Shown one piece after another: positions 49,152 to 58,033 of a DNA stretch of 64,000 nucleotides. Origin of the DNA: Clostridia bacterium (GTDB lineage: Bacteria > Bacillota > Clostridia > TANB77 > CAG-508); contig CAAEBO010000046.1 in assembly GCA_900754085.1 (NCBI GenBank), forward strand, positions 42,658 to 106,657, given 5' to 3'. The number at the start of each line of letters is the position of its first letter. Position 1 is the first letter of the stretch. The notes beneath the pieces are model-generated. The model was not told where the DNA came from. It made no database searches and was given only the letters and a program-made list of their open reading frames with translations. The translations under genes and the position numbers were made by a program.

Positions 49152-49946
49152 ATGATGGAAATAACAATTTTTAGAGCAATAATATTAGGAGCAGTTCAAG
49201 GTCTTACAGAATTACTACCAATATCAAGCTCTGCGCACTTATTTATAATACCATGGATTTGTGGATGGGGTGAGATAGGCGATTTTGATGTAGCTTTACA
49301 TTTTGGTACTTTGCTTGCAATAGGAATATTTTTCTTTAAAGATTGGTTAAAACTAATAAAAGGTGGATATGACCAAGCTGTAAAAAAGAAAAAAACATTT
49401 GAAGGAAAAATGTTTTGGTATATAGTAATTGCAACAATTCCAGGAGGAATTATTGGATATTTACTAGATCACTATTGCTCAGATATATTAACAAGACCAG
49501 AAATTATAGGATGTGCTTTAATTTTTATGGGTATAGTTTTATATATAATAGATAGAAAAGCAAAATCAAAAGTAAAATATGAAGAAATGAATTTTAAACA
49601 AACATTTTTAATAGGTTTATCACAAGCGCTAGCGTTTATACCAGGTGTTTCTAGGTCTGGAGTAACTATGACGACAGCTAGAGCAATGGGAATAGAAAGA
49701 GAATCAGCAGCTAAATATTCTTTTATGTTATCAGCTCCAATAGTATTAGCAGCTACAATATTTAAATTAAAAGATTTTGTTTTTAGCGTACCATTTTTTG
49801 TTGGAATACTAGTAAGCTTTTTAGTTGGAATAGTAGTTATTAAATTTTTACTAAAATATTTACAAAAAGGCGATTTTAAAATATTTGCAATATATAGAAT
49901 CGTTATAGGTATTGTTGTATTATTAATATTTATAAACAGAGTATAA
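49152..49946 (+). CDS. uppP: Undecaprenyl-diphosphate phosphatase
   Basis: 264-aa polytopic membrane enzyme (BacA family) that dephosphorylates undecaprenyl pyrophosphate to recycle the carrier lipid. Motif 1 QGLTELLPISSSAHL near residue 15-28 and motif 2 IPGVSRSGVTMTTARAMG near 165, with seven or eight hydrophobic helices. ATG 49152 (or 49155) follows AAAAGGGAG. Two amino acids apart, both Mets are equally good. Confidence 0.95.
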   Translation: MMEITIFRAIILGAVQGLTELLPISSSAHLFIIPWICGWGEIGDFDVALHFGTLLAIGIFFFKDWLKLIKGGYDQAVKKKKTFEGKMFWYIVIATIPGGIIGYLLDHYCSDILTRPEIIGCALIFMGIVLYIIDRKAKSKVKYEEMNFKQTFLIGLSQALAFIPGVSRSGVTMTTARAMGIERESAAKYSFMLSAPIVLAATIFKLKDFVFSVPFFVGILVSFLVGIVVIKFLLKYLQKGDFKIFAIYRIVIGIVVLLIFINRV

Positions 49947-49972
49947 GATAGAGTTTTTCTCTATCTTTTTTT
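49944..49972 (+). terminator. Terminator of the ppa-uppP operon
   Basis: AAGATAGAG / CTCTATCTT with loop TTTTT, followed by T6. Overlaps the uppP stop. Confidence 0.85.
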
Positions 49973-50071
49973 GTAGAATTAAAAAAAATACTTATAAATT
50001 ATTGATATTTTGAAGATAGTATTGTATGATAGTAGAGTATAATATATCAAGCGGAAAGGGGTAAAAACCTA

Positions 50072-50482
50072 ATGAATAAAATAATAGTAAAAGTACTTAC
50101 CTGTTGTTTCTTAGTAACATTATTTGCATTAAGTACACAAATAGTATATGCAGATTCAGTGGAACAAATAGAAGCACAAGGAGCAGGGCAATTAGTTCAA
50201 ATAAAAGAAAATTCAGAGAAAAAACTAGAAGATTATAAAGACGAATATGGGTCAGACGCATATGGTATTGCTGCATATATATTAAATGTAGTAAGAGTAT
50301 ATAGCATACCTGTATGCTTTGTAGGAATAGCAATTGGAGGAATTTATCAAATAATAGGTATTCGTAAGCTTGATGAAAGAGATAGAGGCTTTGGAATAAT
50401 GATAGGATGTATAACTGTATTAGTAATAACACAACTATTACCACTTATATTTGCTATAGTTGTAAAAGGTTGGAGGGGTTAA
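50072..50482 (+). CDS. Secreted/membrane protein resembling TrbC/VirB2 pilin
   Basis: 136 aa. ATG 50072 follows GAAAGGGG. Signal peptide to about residue 27 (CCFLVTLFALSTQIVYA), a 40-residue charged stretch (QIEAQGAGQLVQIKENSEKK), then two close hydrophobic helices (IPVCFVGIAIGGIYQIIGI and FGIMIGCITVLVITQLLPLIF) joined by a charged turn KLDERDRG. This two-helix layout is that of VirB2/TrbC-type pilins, but no secretion ATPase or other type IV genes accompany it. It stops 3 nt before the next gene and is clearly co-transcribed. Confidence 0.65.
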   Translation: MNKIIVKVLTCCFLVTLFALSTQIVYADSVEQIEAQGAGQLVQIKENSEKKLEDYKDEYGSDAYGIAAYILNVVRVYSIPVCFVGIAIGGIYQIIGIRKLDERDRGFGIMIGCITVLVITQLLPLIFAIVVKGWRG

Positions 50483-50485
50483 CAA

Positions 50486-52780
50486 ATGAAAATATTATTT
50501 GCAGTAAATAATGAGAAAATATCAAAATCCATTATAAAGAAATATCAAAATGAATATAAAGAAATAATATCTTATAAAAATGTATATTATTTTAATGCTA
50601 TTTTAAAAGAGTTACAAAAAGACAACACTTATGATCGAATTATAATAAGTGAAGACTTAGAGCCTTTTACAAATAATAATTACGAACAAATAGACAAATT
50701 TATATTCGAAAGACTAGATAATATTAGTGATGAAGCTACAAATACGTCAAGATCAGATACTCCAATAATATTAATAAGTTCAGATAGACGTACAAAATCA
50801 GATGAAATATTAATAAAATTATTTAGTATAGGAATATATAATGCTCTTATTGGAACAGACAGAAATATAGATGAAATTTGTAAATTAATCAAAGTGCCAA
50901 GAACAAAAAAAGAAGCAAAATTATATTATAAAATTGATTCAGAAGAAGTAACATATCAATCAGAGAGTGAAAACGATGTTAGTGAGTCAGAAATACAAAG
51001 TATTTTAGCACACTATAAAAAAATTGGAAGAGATGAGCAAAAATGTGTGGATAGTTTTGACTCTATAGCTCAGCAATATACAGATATACAATTAAAAGCT
51101 ATAGCAAGTTTTTTACCATTAAATGTAAAGGCTATATTAGAAGAAAGATCAGCTAAATATCAACAAATAATGTCAATTGCTGGAGGAAAAGCTAATAATA
51201 CAAGTGATATTAAAAATAATGAAAATGAAGATAATGGACTAAAAATAGGATTTATAGAAACTGCAAATAGTAAAAAGAATCTTGGAAGACCAGTTATAAT
51301 CCCATCAGCTGTTAATACAAATAAAGTGAAAAAAATGTCTTCAAAATCACAAACTACATCTGGATTAAACATACCAGAGCCAATAGAACCAATAATAGAT
51401 TCTTTTGACGATGATATAGTAGAAGAAGTAGAAGAGGTAAAACCAAAAAGAAGAGGAAGACCTCCTAAGAAAAAGGTAGAGGAAAATGTACCTAAAGTAG
51501 AAGAAAATGAGCCAAAAAGAAGAGGAAGACCTCCTAAGAAGAAACTAGAAGAAGATAATAATTTAAACGAGATGCCAGGATTTGATGAAGATGATTCAGA
51601 TTTAATAAATACGATGCCAGGTTTTGACGATGACGACGATACAGATGTAAATGTAATGCCAGGATTTGACGACGATAATACAACATTAAATAGTAGGCCA
51701 GGTTTTGATGAAGACGATTCAGATTTAATAAATACGATGCCAGGTTTTGATGATGATAATACACATATAAATGATATTACATCAAATAATATAAATAATG
51801 GATATAATACTTTTAATTTAAATTCATCTAATAATTCAAATGATTATAATCCAACTAAATTAACAAATACTAGAAGAACATATCCAACAGATTCTATAAA
51901 TGCGTTACTAACCAGAGAAAAGAAAATAGTAACATTTGTTGGAACAAGCAAAAATGGAACATCATTTTTAGTAAATAACTTAGCGCTTAGTTTAGCTAAA
52001 AAAGGAATTGATGTTGCAATATTGGATGCAACAAAAAATAGAAATGCATATTATATATATACAGAAAACGAAGAAGATTTAAGACAAATTGCAGAAAAAA
52101 GTATACCAAATTTAATAAATGGAATAGCATCAGGACTAAAAGTTGAAAAAAATCTTACAGTATACACAGCATTACCAGAAGATGATATTCCAATGGAAAG
52201 ATATGAAGAAATATTGGCTACTTTAATAAAAAATCATTCATTAGTACTAATAGATTGTGACTTTGAAACAGATTTTGGATATTTTGCAGCATCACAAGAA
52301 ATATATTTAGTACAAAGTATGGACATATTAACAATACAACCACTTACAGCATTTTTTAGAGATTTACAAAGTAAAAACATTTATCAACCAGAAAACTTAA
52401 GAATTGTAATAAATAAAGAATTACCAGTAAAAACATTAACAGTAAAAAATATTATAGGCGGATTATCTTTCTATAATGATCCATCAATGTCATTCATGAG
52501 GGAATTATTTAACAGAGAAACAGCTAAATATTGTACAATTCCATTTGAAATAGCAACATATTCAAAATATTTAGAAGGATTGGTAAATTGTAAAATATCA
52601 TTAAATGGATATTCAAAAGAATTTTTACAATCATTAAGAACACTAGAAAATATGGTATATCCATTAATGGAACCAACAGTAAATTCAAATAAAAATGTTA
52701 AGGGAAACAACAGCTATGAAAGAACTAGATTTTCAAGTGAAATGAATGACACATTAAATCAAATGAAGAAAAATTTTTAG
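50486..52780 (+). CDS. CpaE/MinD-like protein with AT-hook and PGFD repeats (764 aa)
   Basis: Residues 1-150 resemble a receiver-like fold (MKILFAVNNEKISKSIIKK, TPIILISSDRRTKSDEI). Residues about 318-353 carry two RRGRPPKKK AT-hook motifs, and residues 362-425 five copies of a PGFD(D/E)DD motif, with a 20-residue block repeated twice. Residues about 478-740 form a MinD/CpaE-type domain (VTFVGTSKNGTSFLVNNLAL, VLIDCDFETDFG, EIYLVQSMDIL), in which the deviant Walker A lysines are replaced (SKNGTSF instead of KGGVGKST). CpaE normally positions Tad pili; no Tad genes are here. Confidence 0.75.
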   Translation: MKILFAVNNEKISKSIIKKYQNEYKEIISYKNVYYFNAILKELQKDNTYDRIIISEDLEPFTNNNYEQIDKFIFERLDNISDEATNTSRSDTPIILISSDRRTKSDEILIKLFSIGIYNALIGTDRNIDEICKLIKVPRTKKEAKLYYKIDSEEVTYQSESENDVSESEIQSILAHYKKIGRDEQKCVDSFDSIAQQYTDIQLKAIASFLPLNVKAILEERSAKYQQIMSIAGGKANNTSDIKNNENEDNGLKIGFIETANSKKNLGRPVIIPSAVNTNKVKKMSSKSQTTSGLNIPEPIEPIIDSFDDDIVEEVEEVKPKRRGRPPKKKVEENVPKVEENEPKRRGRPPKKKLEEDNNLNEMPGFDEDDSDLINTMPGFDDDDDTDVNVMPGFDDDNTTLNSRPGFDEDDSDLINTMPGFDDDNTHINDITSNNINNGYNTFNLNSSNNSNDYNPTKLTNTRRTYPTDSINALLTREKKIVTFVGTSKNGTSFLVNNLALSLAKKGIDVAILDATKNRNAYYIYTENEEDLRQIAEKSIPNLINGIASGLKVEKNLTVYTALPEDDIPMERYEEILATLIKNHSLVLIDCDFETDFGYFAASQEIYLVQSMDILTIQPLTAFFRDLQSKNIYQPENLRIVINKELPVKTLTVKNIIGGLSFYNDPSMSFMRELFNRETAKYCTIPFEIATYSKYLEGLVNCKISLNGYSKEFLQSLRTLENMVYPLMEPTVNSNKNVKGNNSYERTRFSSEMNDTLNQMKKNF

Positions 52781-52803
52781 AATAATATAGGGGTGAAAAA
52801 GCT

Positions 52804-53925
52804 TTGACAGTAGCAATATTAGTAACTATAGTTATATTGGTTTGCATAATAATAGCGTTAATGATATATAATATTTCTATTCACAAAAAGATAGCCAAAT
52901 TTAGTAATATAAGTGAAAAAATAAATGGACTAAATGTATTACAAAATTTTATGGATACAATAGGAGAATACTCAAGTGTAGAAGAAAAAATACAAAAAAT
53001 AAATGAAATTATTTTAAATAAATATAGTATATTAAAATATTCTACAATAGTTGTATTTAATGGTGCTGAATATGATTTAAAAGCTTCAAATGTAGACGAA
53101 AAGCATTGGCAGACTTTAACCGAATTGGGTGAAGAAGAAATATTTAAAGATAGTATTGCAACAGCAACACCAAAATATATAACTGTAGAAAAAGAATCAG
53201 AAAAGTTACCATATCAAAAAATGGAATTTGGACGAGCAAAATCTGCAATGTTCTTTCCATTGTATATAGATAATGTTTATATTGGTTATTGGTTAATAGA
53301 AAGCAGTGAAATTCATGCTTTTGATTCAATAGATACAGCCATAATAGAAGTAATTAGAGATAATATAGTAACAATATTGAAGACAGTTCAATATCAAAAT
53401 ACAGTAGAAAATACTGTAAGACAAGATTTATTTACAGGTTTAAATTCTGCTGAATACTTGTATGGGCTAGGAAAAAAAGAAATAGATAAATATACAATTT
53501 CAACAGTATGTATGTTTAGAATAACGAATATAGAAGAAATAAATGAAAAAATAAGTAGACATTTAGGTAATAAAGTAATTACAGAAGTAAGTAGATTTTT
53601 TGAAAATAATATATCTAAGGAATATTTATTTGTAAGATATATGGGACCTAAATTTGTAATAGTATTTTCGGGTGTACAATCAGAAGACGTTGCAAACTTT
53701 TTAGAAGATATAAAAGCACAAATAGAAGAAATGCAAATACATCCAGATTTAGATGACAAAGCAATAGCTAATGTGAAAAATAAAGAAGAAATATATGTTA
53801 GTCCAAGATTAAATTTTGTATTAACATCATATTATAAAGGTACATCTATGGATGGATTAACTAAGAAGTTAGAAGAATATATAGATAATGCAAATAAGGG
53901 TGAAAGTGATATAAATTATATTTAA
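52804..53925 (+). CDS. Membrane protein with GAF and degenerate GGDEF domains
   Basis: 373 aa, start TTG 52804 after AGGGGTG. One N-terminal membrane helix (VAILVTIVILVCIIIALMIY), then a GAF-like sensor (residues about 45-195, ending AIIEVIRDNIVTILKT) and a GGDEF-fold segment (DLFTGLNSAEYLYGLG to MGPKFVIVFSG). The active-site GGDEF loop reads YMGPKF, so diguanylate cyclase activity is unlikely; it may bind GTP or c-di-GMP or act as a scaffold. It lies 23 nt after the CpaE-like gene and 15 nt before ireB. Confidence 0.75.
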   Translation: MTVAILVTIVILVCIIIALMIYNISIHKKIAKFSNISEKINGLNVLQNFMDTIGEYSSVEEKIQKINEIILNKYSILKYSTIVVFNGAEYDLKASNVDEKHWQTLTELGEEEIFKDSIATATPKYITVEKESEKLPYQKMEFGRAKSAMFFPLYIDNVYIGYWLIESSEIHAFDSIDTAIIEVIRDNIVTILKTVQYQNTVENTVRQDLFTGLNSAEYLYGLGKKEIDKYTISTVCMFRITNIEEINEKISRHLGNKVITEVSRFFENNISKEYLFVRYMGPKFVIVFSGVQSEDVANFLEDIKAQIEEMQIHPDLDDKAIANVKNKEEIYVSPRLNFVLTSYYKGTSMDGLTKKLEEYIDNANKGESDINYI

Positions 53926-53940
53926 AAGGAGGAAAGAAGT

Positions 53941-54198
53941 ATGGCAAATTTTGATAAAACAATGAGTTTTAAAGTAGAAAGAGATGCAAGTATTAAAGTA
54001 AAGGAAATTTTGAAAGAAGTTTATGACGCTTTAGTAGAAAAAGGATATAATCCAATAAACCAAATTGTAGGATATATACTATCTGGAGATCCAACTTATA
54101 TTACTAGTTATAATGATGCAAGAAATAAAATAAGATTAATAGAACGTGATGAATTACTAGAAAAAATGGTTAAAAATTATATAGGATTAGAAGAATAA
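53941..54198 (+). CDS. ireB: IreB family regulatory phosphoprotein (UPF0297)
   Basis: 85 aa, strongly conserved: [55 protein letters not shown]. In Enterococcus, IreB is phosphorylated by the Ser/Thr kinase IreK on N-terminal Thr and tunes antimicrobial resistance. T7 in DKTMSF is the likely site here. ATG 53941 follows AAAAGGAGG. The ireB-ruvX-DUF1292 order is typical of Firmicutes; alaS, usual upstream, is replaced by the three-gene module. Confidence 0.93.
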   Translation: MANFDKTMSFKVERDASIKVKEILKEVYDALVEKGYNPINQIVGYILSGDPTYITSYNDARNKIRLIERDELLEKMVKNYIGLEE

Positions 54199-54202
54199 TA
54201 AT

Positions 54203-54625
54203 ATGAGAATATTAGGAATAGATTATGGTGATGCAAGGACTGGTGTAGCTATAACAGATCCATTAGGAATTACAGCACAAGGACTAAAAACTATAAACAA
54301 TCAAAATAGTGATAAAATTTTACTTAAAGAAATTGAAGAGATAGTAAATGAATATAATGTATCTAAAATAGTAATAGGTATGCCACTAAATTTAAAAGGT
54401 GAAAAAACGGTACGTGCAGAGAAAACAGAAAAATTTATTCATAAATTAAAATGTAAATTTGGTAAAATGCCTATAGAAATAGTAGATGAAAGGCTAACAA
54501 CAGTTCAAGCACACAAAACTATGAATTTTTTAGATGTAAATAAAAGAAACAAAAAAAATATAGTAGATACTATAGCTGCTGTATACATTTTAGAAACATA
54601 TATGAGAAAAGAAGAGAAAAAATAG
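54203..54625 (+). CDS. ruvX: Holliday junction resolvase-like RuvX/YqgF
   Basis: 140 aa RNase H-fold protein. Catalytic Asp in GIDYGDARTGVA, the conserved GMPLNLKG, VDERLTTVQA and a C-terminal DTIAAVYILE. YqgF homologues act in 16S rRNA 5'-end maturation and are essential in several bacteria; resolvase activity is less certain. It starts 4 nt after the ireB stop, so translation is coupled. Confidence 0.93.
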   Translation: MRILGIDYGDARTGVAITDPLGITAQGLKTINNQNSDKILLKEIEEIVNEYNVSKIVIGMPLNLKGEKTVRAEKTEKFIHKLKCKFGKMPIEIVDERLTTVQAHKTMNFLDVNKRNKKNIVDTIAAVYILETYMRKEEKK

Positions 54626-54702
54626 TTGCAAAAAATACAAAAATAGTATATGATAGTGAAAATTGAAAATAATAATAATTAAGATATCGAAAGGAGAATA
54701 AT

Positions 54703-55017
54703 ATGAGTGAAGATATCAATACACCAAATAATGGTGAAGAATTAGACAACATAATAATTTTAAATGATGAAAATGGAAATGAAGTAAAATTTGAATTCTT
54801 AGATTTAATGGAATATGAAGGAGAAGAATATATAATCTTACTACCAACAGAAGAAAGTGAAGATAATGACGAAGTCGTTATCTTAAAAGTTGAAGATGTA
54901 GAAGACGATCCAGATATGGAAACTTATGTTAGCGTAGATGACGAAGATACTTTAAATGCAGTATTTGAAATGTTTAAAGAAAAATTTAAAGATGAATTCA
55001 ATTTTATAGATGAATAG
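54703..55017 (+). CDS. DUF1292 family protein (YrzB-like)
   Basis: 104 aa, very acidic: DDVI-like DNIIILNDENGNEVKFEFLD, then EYEGEEYIILLP, EVVILKVEDVE and a C-terminal amphipathic helix. DUF1292 genes almost always follow ireB and ruvX in Firmicutes; the function is unknown. ATG 54703 follows GAAAGGAG. A T-box leader for valS begins directly after its stop. Confidence 0.88.
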   Translation: MSEDINTPNNGEELDNIIILNDENGNEVKFEFLDLMEYEGEEYIILLPTEESEDNDEVVILKVEDVEDDPDMETYVSVDDEDTLNAVFEMFKEKFKDEFNFIDE

Positions 55018-55029
55018 TAAATACATTAA

Positions 55030-55247
55030 AAAAGAGGAGTAATTATATTTTTATATTTAGAGAATAAAGGTTATTAGCTGAAAGCCTTTTATATATAATA
55101 TAATGAAGGTAGCTTTTTTGTAGATATAGTGAAATAATAGTAGCTATATTCGGGTTGACTCCGTTAAAAGTTATAATGAGTATTTTTAATATTAAGGTGG
55201 TACCGTAAGAGTAATCTTGCCCTTAAAGGCAGGCTTACTCTTTTTTT
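55030..55247 (+). ncRNA. T-box riboswitch for valS
   Basis: Leader between the DUF1292 gene and valS with the T-box core AAGGTGGTACCG at 55194-55205, an AGAGGAGTAA purine-rich kink-turn element, the AGCTGAA apical motif of stem I, and the antiterminator/terminator pair. The terminator AGAGTAATCTTGCC / GGCAGGCTTACTCT (55207-55247) ends in T7. Uncharged tRNA-Val should bind and stabilise the antiterminator. A GTA in GAAGGTAGC (near 55107) may be the valine specifier. Confidence 0.88.
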
Positions 55248-55290
55248 GTATTAGTATTAATAGGTATTTTATAAAGAAGGAGGAATTTTT

Positions 55291-57975
55291 ATGAATTATA
55301 ATCATAAATTAAATGATAAGTATAATCCAAAAGATTTTGAAGAGAAAATTTATAAAGAAACAGAAGAAAAAGGTTATTTTAAAGCAAATATGAATAAAGA
55401 AAAAGAATCATATTGTATTATGATGCCACCTCCAAATGTAACTGGAAAATTACATATGGGACATGCATTAGATGGAACAATACAAGATATTTTAATTCGT
55501 TTTAAAAGAATGCAAGGATATAATACTTTATGGCTTCCTGGATCAGACCATGCTTCAATAGCAACAGAAATGAAAGTTGTAGAAAAATTAAAAAAAGAAG
55601 GTAAGACAAAACATCAAATAGGAAGAGAAGAATTTTTAAAAGAAACATGGGATTGGACACATTTGTATGGTGGAACAATACAAGAACAACAAAAAAAGCT
55701 AGGATGTTCATGTGATTGGGAAAAGCGTAGATTTACATTAGATGAAGGTCTTTCAGAGGCTGTAAAAGAACAATTTGTACGTTTATATGAAAAAGGACTA
55801 ATTTACAGAGGAAAAAGAATGGTTAATTGGTGTCCAAATTGTAATACAACTATTTCAGATGTAGAAGTTGAATATCGCGAAGAAAATACACATTTATGGC
55901 ATATTAAATATAAAGTAAAAGATGAAGATAAATATATAATAGTTGCAACAACACGACCAGAAACAATGTTAGGTGATACAGCTGTTGCGGTACACCCAGA
56001 TGACGAAAGATATAAAGATTTAGTAGGAAAGAAATGTATACTTCCAATTATGAACAAAGAAATTCCAATTATAGCAGATAGATTTGTAGAAACAGAGTTT
56101 GGAACAGGAGCAGTAAAAATAACACCAGCACATGATATGAATGATTATCAAGCAGGGCTAAGACATAACTTAGAAATAATAGAAGTATTTGACGAAAAAT
56201 TTAAAATGGGTAATTTAGTTCATGAATATGAAGGAATGGACTTGTTAGAAGCTAGAAAAAAAATAGTGGAAAGACTAGAAGAACTAGGCGCTATTGTTAA
56301 AATTGAGGATTTAACACACAATGTAGGAAAATGTGAAAGATGTAAGACAACAATCGAGCCAAAAATTTCAGATCAGTGGTTTGTGAAAATGGAAGAACTT
56401 GCAAAGCCAGCTATTAAAGCAATTGAAGATGAGGAAATTAAATTCGTACCAAAAAAATATGAAAAAATGTATTTTAATTGGATGAATAATATACAAGATT
56501 GGTGTATATCTAGACAACTTTGGTGGGGACATAGAATTCCAGCTTACTACTGTGATGATTGTGGACATATAACTGTATCACGTGAAAAAGTAAATAAATG
56601 TGAAAAATGTAATTCGAAAAATATAAGACAAGACGAAGATACACTAGATACATGGTTTAGCTCAGCATTATGGCCATTTTCTACTTTGGGTTGGCCAAAT
56701 ACAGAAAGTGAAGACTATAAGACATTTTTCCCAACTAATGTGTTAGTTACAGCATATGATATTATAACATTTTGGGTTTCAAGAATGATTGTATCTAGTT
56801 TAGAACTTACAAAAGAGAATCCATTTAAAGACGTTTTAATCCATGGAATTGTAAGAGATAGCCAAGGAAGAAAAATGTCTAAAACATTAGGAAATGGAGT
56901 AGATCCATTAGAGATTATAGAAAAATATGGAGCAGACAGTTTAAGATTTTCTGTACTTTCAGGTACAACTATGGGGAATGATATAAGATATATGCCGGAG
57001 AAATTAGACCAAGCTTCAAATTTTGCAAATAAAATTTGGAATGCTGCTAAATTTATAACTAATTCTTTAGAAGATGACGAAAAGATAATTAACTTTTTCA
57101 ATAAAGTATATGACTCAGATAAAAAGCAATTTAATGGAGAGTATTTAAAAATAGAAGACAAATGGATTTTATCTAAATTAAATACATTAATAAAAGATGT
57201 TACTAAGTTAATAGAAGATTATGACTTAGGAATTGCTATTGATAAAATATATAATTTTATATGGAATGAATTTTGTGATTGGTATATAGAAATCTGTAAG
57301 ACAAGAATATATAGTGAAAGATTAGAAGATAGAATTCAAGTAAATTTTGTATTAGATTATGTTTTAAGAAATGCTTTAAAATTATTACATCCATTTATGC
57401 CATTTGTTACAACAGAAATATATTCAAAATTAGTTCACTATGATGATATAAATATAATGATTTCAAAATGGCCACAATTTAATGAATTAAATCCATTTAA
57501 AACAGATGAAGATATAGTAGAAAAGTTAAAAGACATAATTGTGGATATTCGTAATACTAGAGCAAATATGAATGTTCATCCAAGTAAAAAAACAAAATTA
57601 ATATTTGTAACTTCTGAATATGAAGAAGCTATAAAAGAGTCTAATGAGTTTTTAATGAAACTAGGATTTGCAACAGATATAGAAATTAAAAATGAAAAAA
57701 ATGGTATTCCAGAAAATGCAATCGCAATATTAAAAGATGGAATAGAATTATATATTCCATTTGAAGAATTGGTAGATATTAAAGAAGAAGTAAAACGATT
57801 AGAAGCAGAAATATTAAAATTAGAATCTGAAGTAGCAAGATGTAATAAAATGCTTTCTAATCCAGGATTTATAAATAAAGCTCCGGAAAGTAAAATTAAT
57901 GAAGAAAAAGAAAAATTAGAAAAATATGAAGAAATGCTAAATTCATCAAAAGAAAGATTAGAAAAAATTAAGTAA
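55291..57975 (+). CDS. valS: Valyl-tRNA synthetase
   Basis: 894 aa class I synthetase. HIGH motif NVTGKLHMGHALDG, KMSKS motif GRKMSKTLGN, editing CP1 domain (TTRPETMLGDTAVAVHP, VKITPAHDMNDYQ), zinc clusters (CPNC, CEKCNS) and a C-terminal coiled coil (EEVKRLEAEILKLESEVARC) that contacts tRNA. Charges tRNA-Val and edits threonine. ATG 55291 follows AAGGAGG. Under T-box control; a long terminator follows. Confidence 0.97.
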   Translation: MNYNHKLNDKYNPKDFEEKIYKETEEKGYFKANMNKEKESYCIMMPPPNVTGKLHMGHALDGTIQDILIRFKRMQGYNTLWLPGSDHASIATEMKVVEKLKKEGKTKHQIGREEFLKETWDWTHLYGGTIQEQQKKLGCSCDWEKRRFTLDEGLSEAVKEQFVRLYEKGLIYRGKRMVNWCPNCNTTISDVEVEYREENTHLWHIKYKVKDEDKYIIVATTRPETMLGDTAVAVHPDDERYKDLVGKKCILPIMNKEIPIIADRFVETEFGTGAVKITPAHDMNDYQAGLRHNLEIIEVFDEKFKMGNLVHEYEGMDLLEARKKIVERLEELGAIVKIEDLTHNVGKCERCKTTIEPKISDQWFVKMEELAKPAIKAIEDEEIKFVPKKYEKMYFNWMNNIQDWCISRQLWWGHRIPAYYCDDCGHITVSREKVNKCEKCNSKNIRQDEDTLDTWFSSALWPFSTLGWPNTESEDYKTFFPTNVLVTAYDIITFWVSRMIVSSLELTKENPFKDVLIHGIVRDSQGRKMSKTLGNGVDPLEIIEKYGADSLRFSVLSGTTMGNDIRYMPEKLDQASNFANKIWNAAKFITNSLEDDEKIINFFNKVYDSDKKQFNGEYLKIEDKWILSKLNTLIKDVTKLIEDYDLGIAIDKIYNFIWNEFCDWYIEICKTRIYSERLEDRIQVNFVLDYVLRNALKLLHPFMPFVTTEIYSKLVHYDDINIMISKWPQFNELNPFKTDEDIVEKLKDIIVDIRNTRANMNVHPSKKTKLIFVTSEYEEAIKESNEFLMKLGFATDIEIKNEKNGIPENAIAILKDGIELYIPFEELVDIKEEVKRLEAEILKLESEVARCNKMLSNPGFINKAPESKINEEKEKLEKYEEMLNSSKERLEKIK

Positions 57976-57979
57976 GATA

Positions 57980-58023
57980 AAAAAACTGTAAGATGTTATT
58001 GTTTAAACATCTTACAGTTTTTT
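57980..58023. terminator. Terminator between valS and FAD dehydrogenase gene
   Basis: AAAAAACTGTAAGATGTT / AACATCTTACAGTTTTTT, an 18-bp perfect stem with an 8-nt loop and symmetrical tracts, between convergent stops. Confidence 0.9.
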
Positions 58024-58033
58024 ATAATGCAGA

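Noticed and set aside
51534..51764. Repeats at 51.5-51.8 kb considered as a possible CRISPR or satellite
   Set aside because: The repeats are coding, in frame with the CpaE-like gene, unequal in spacing and without spacers.
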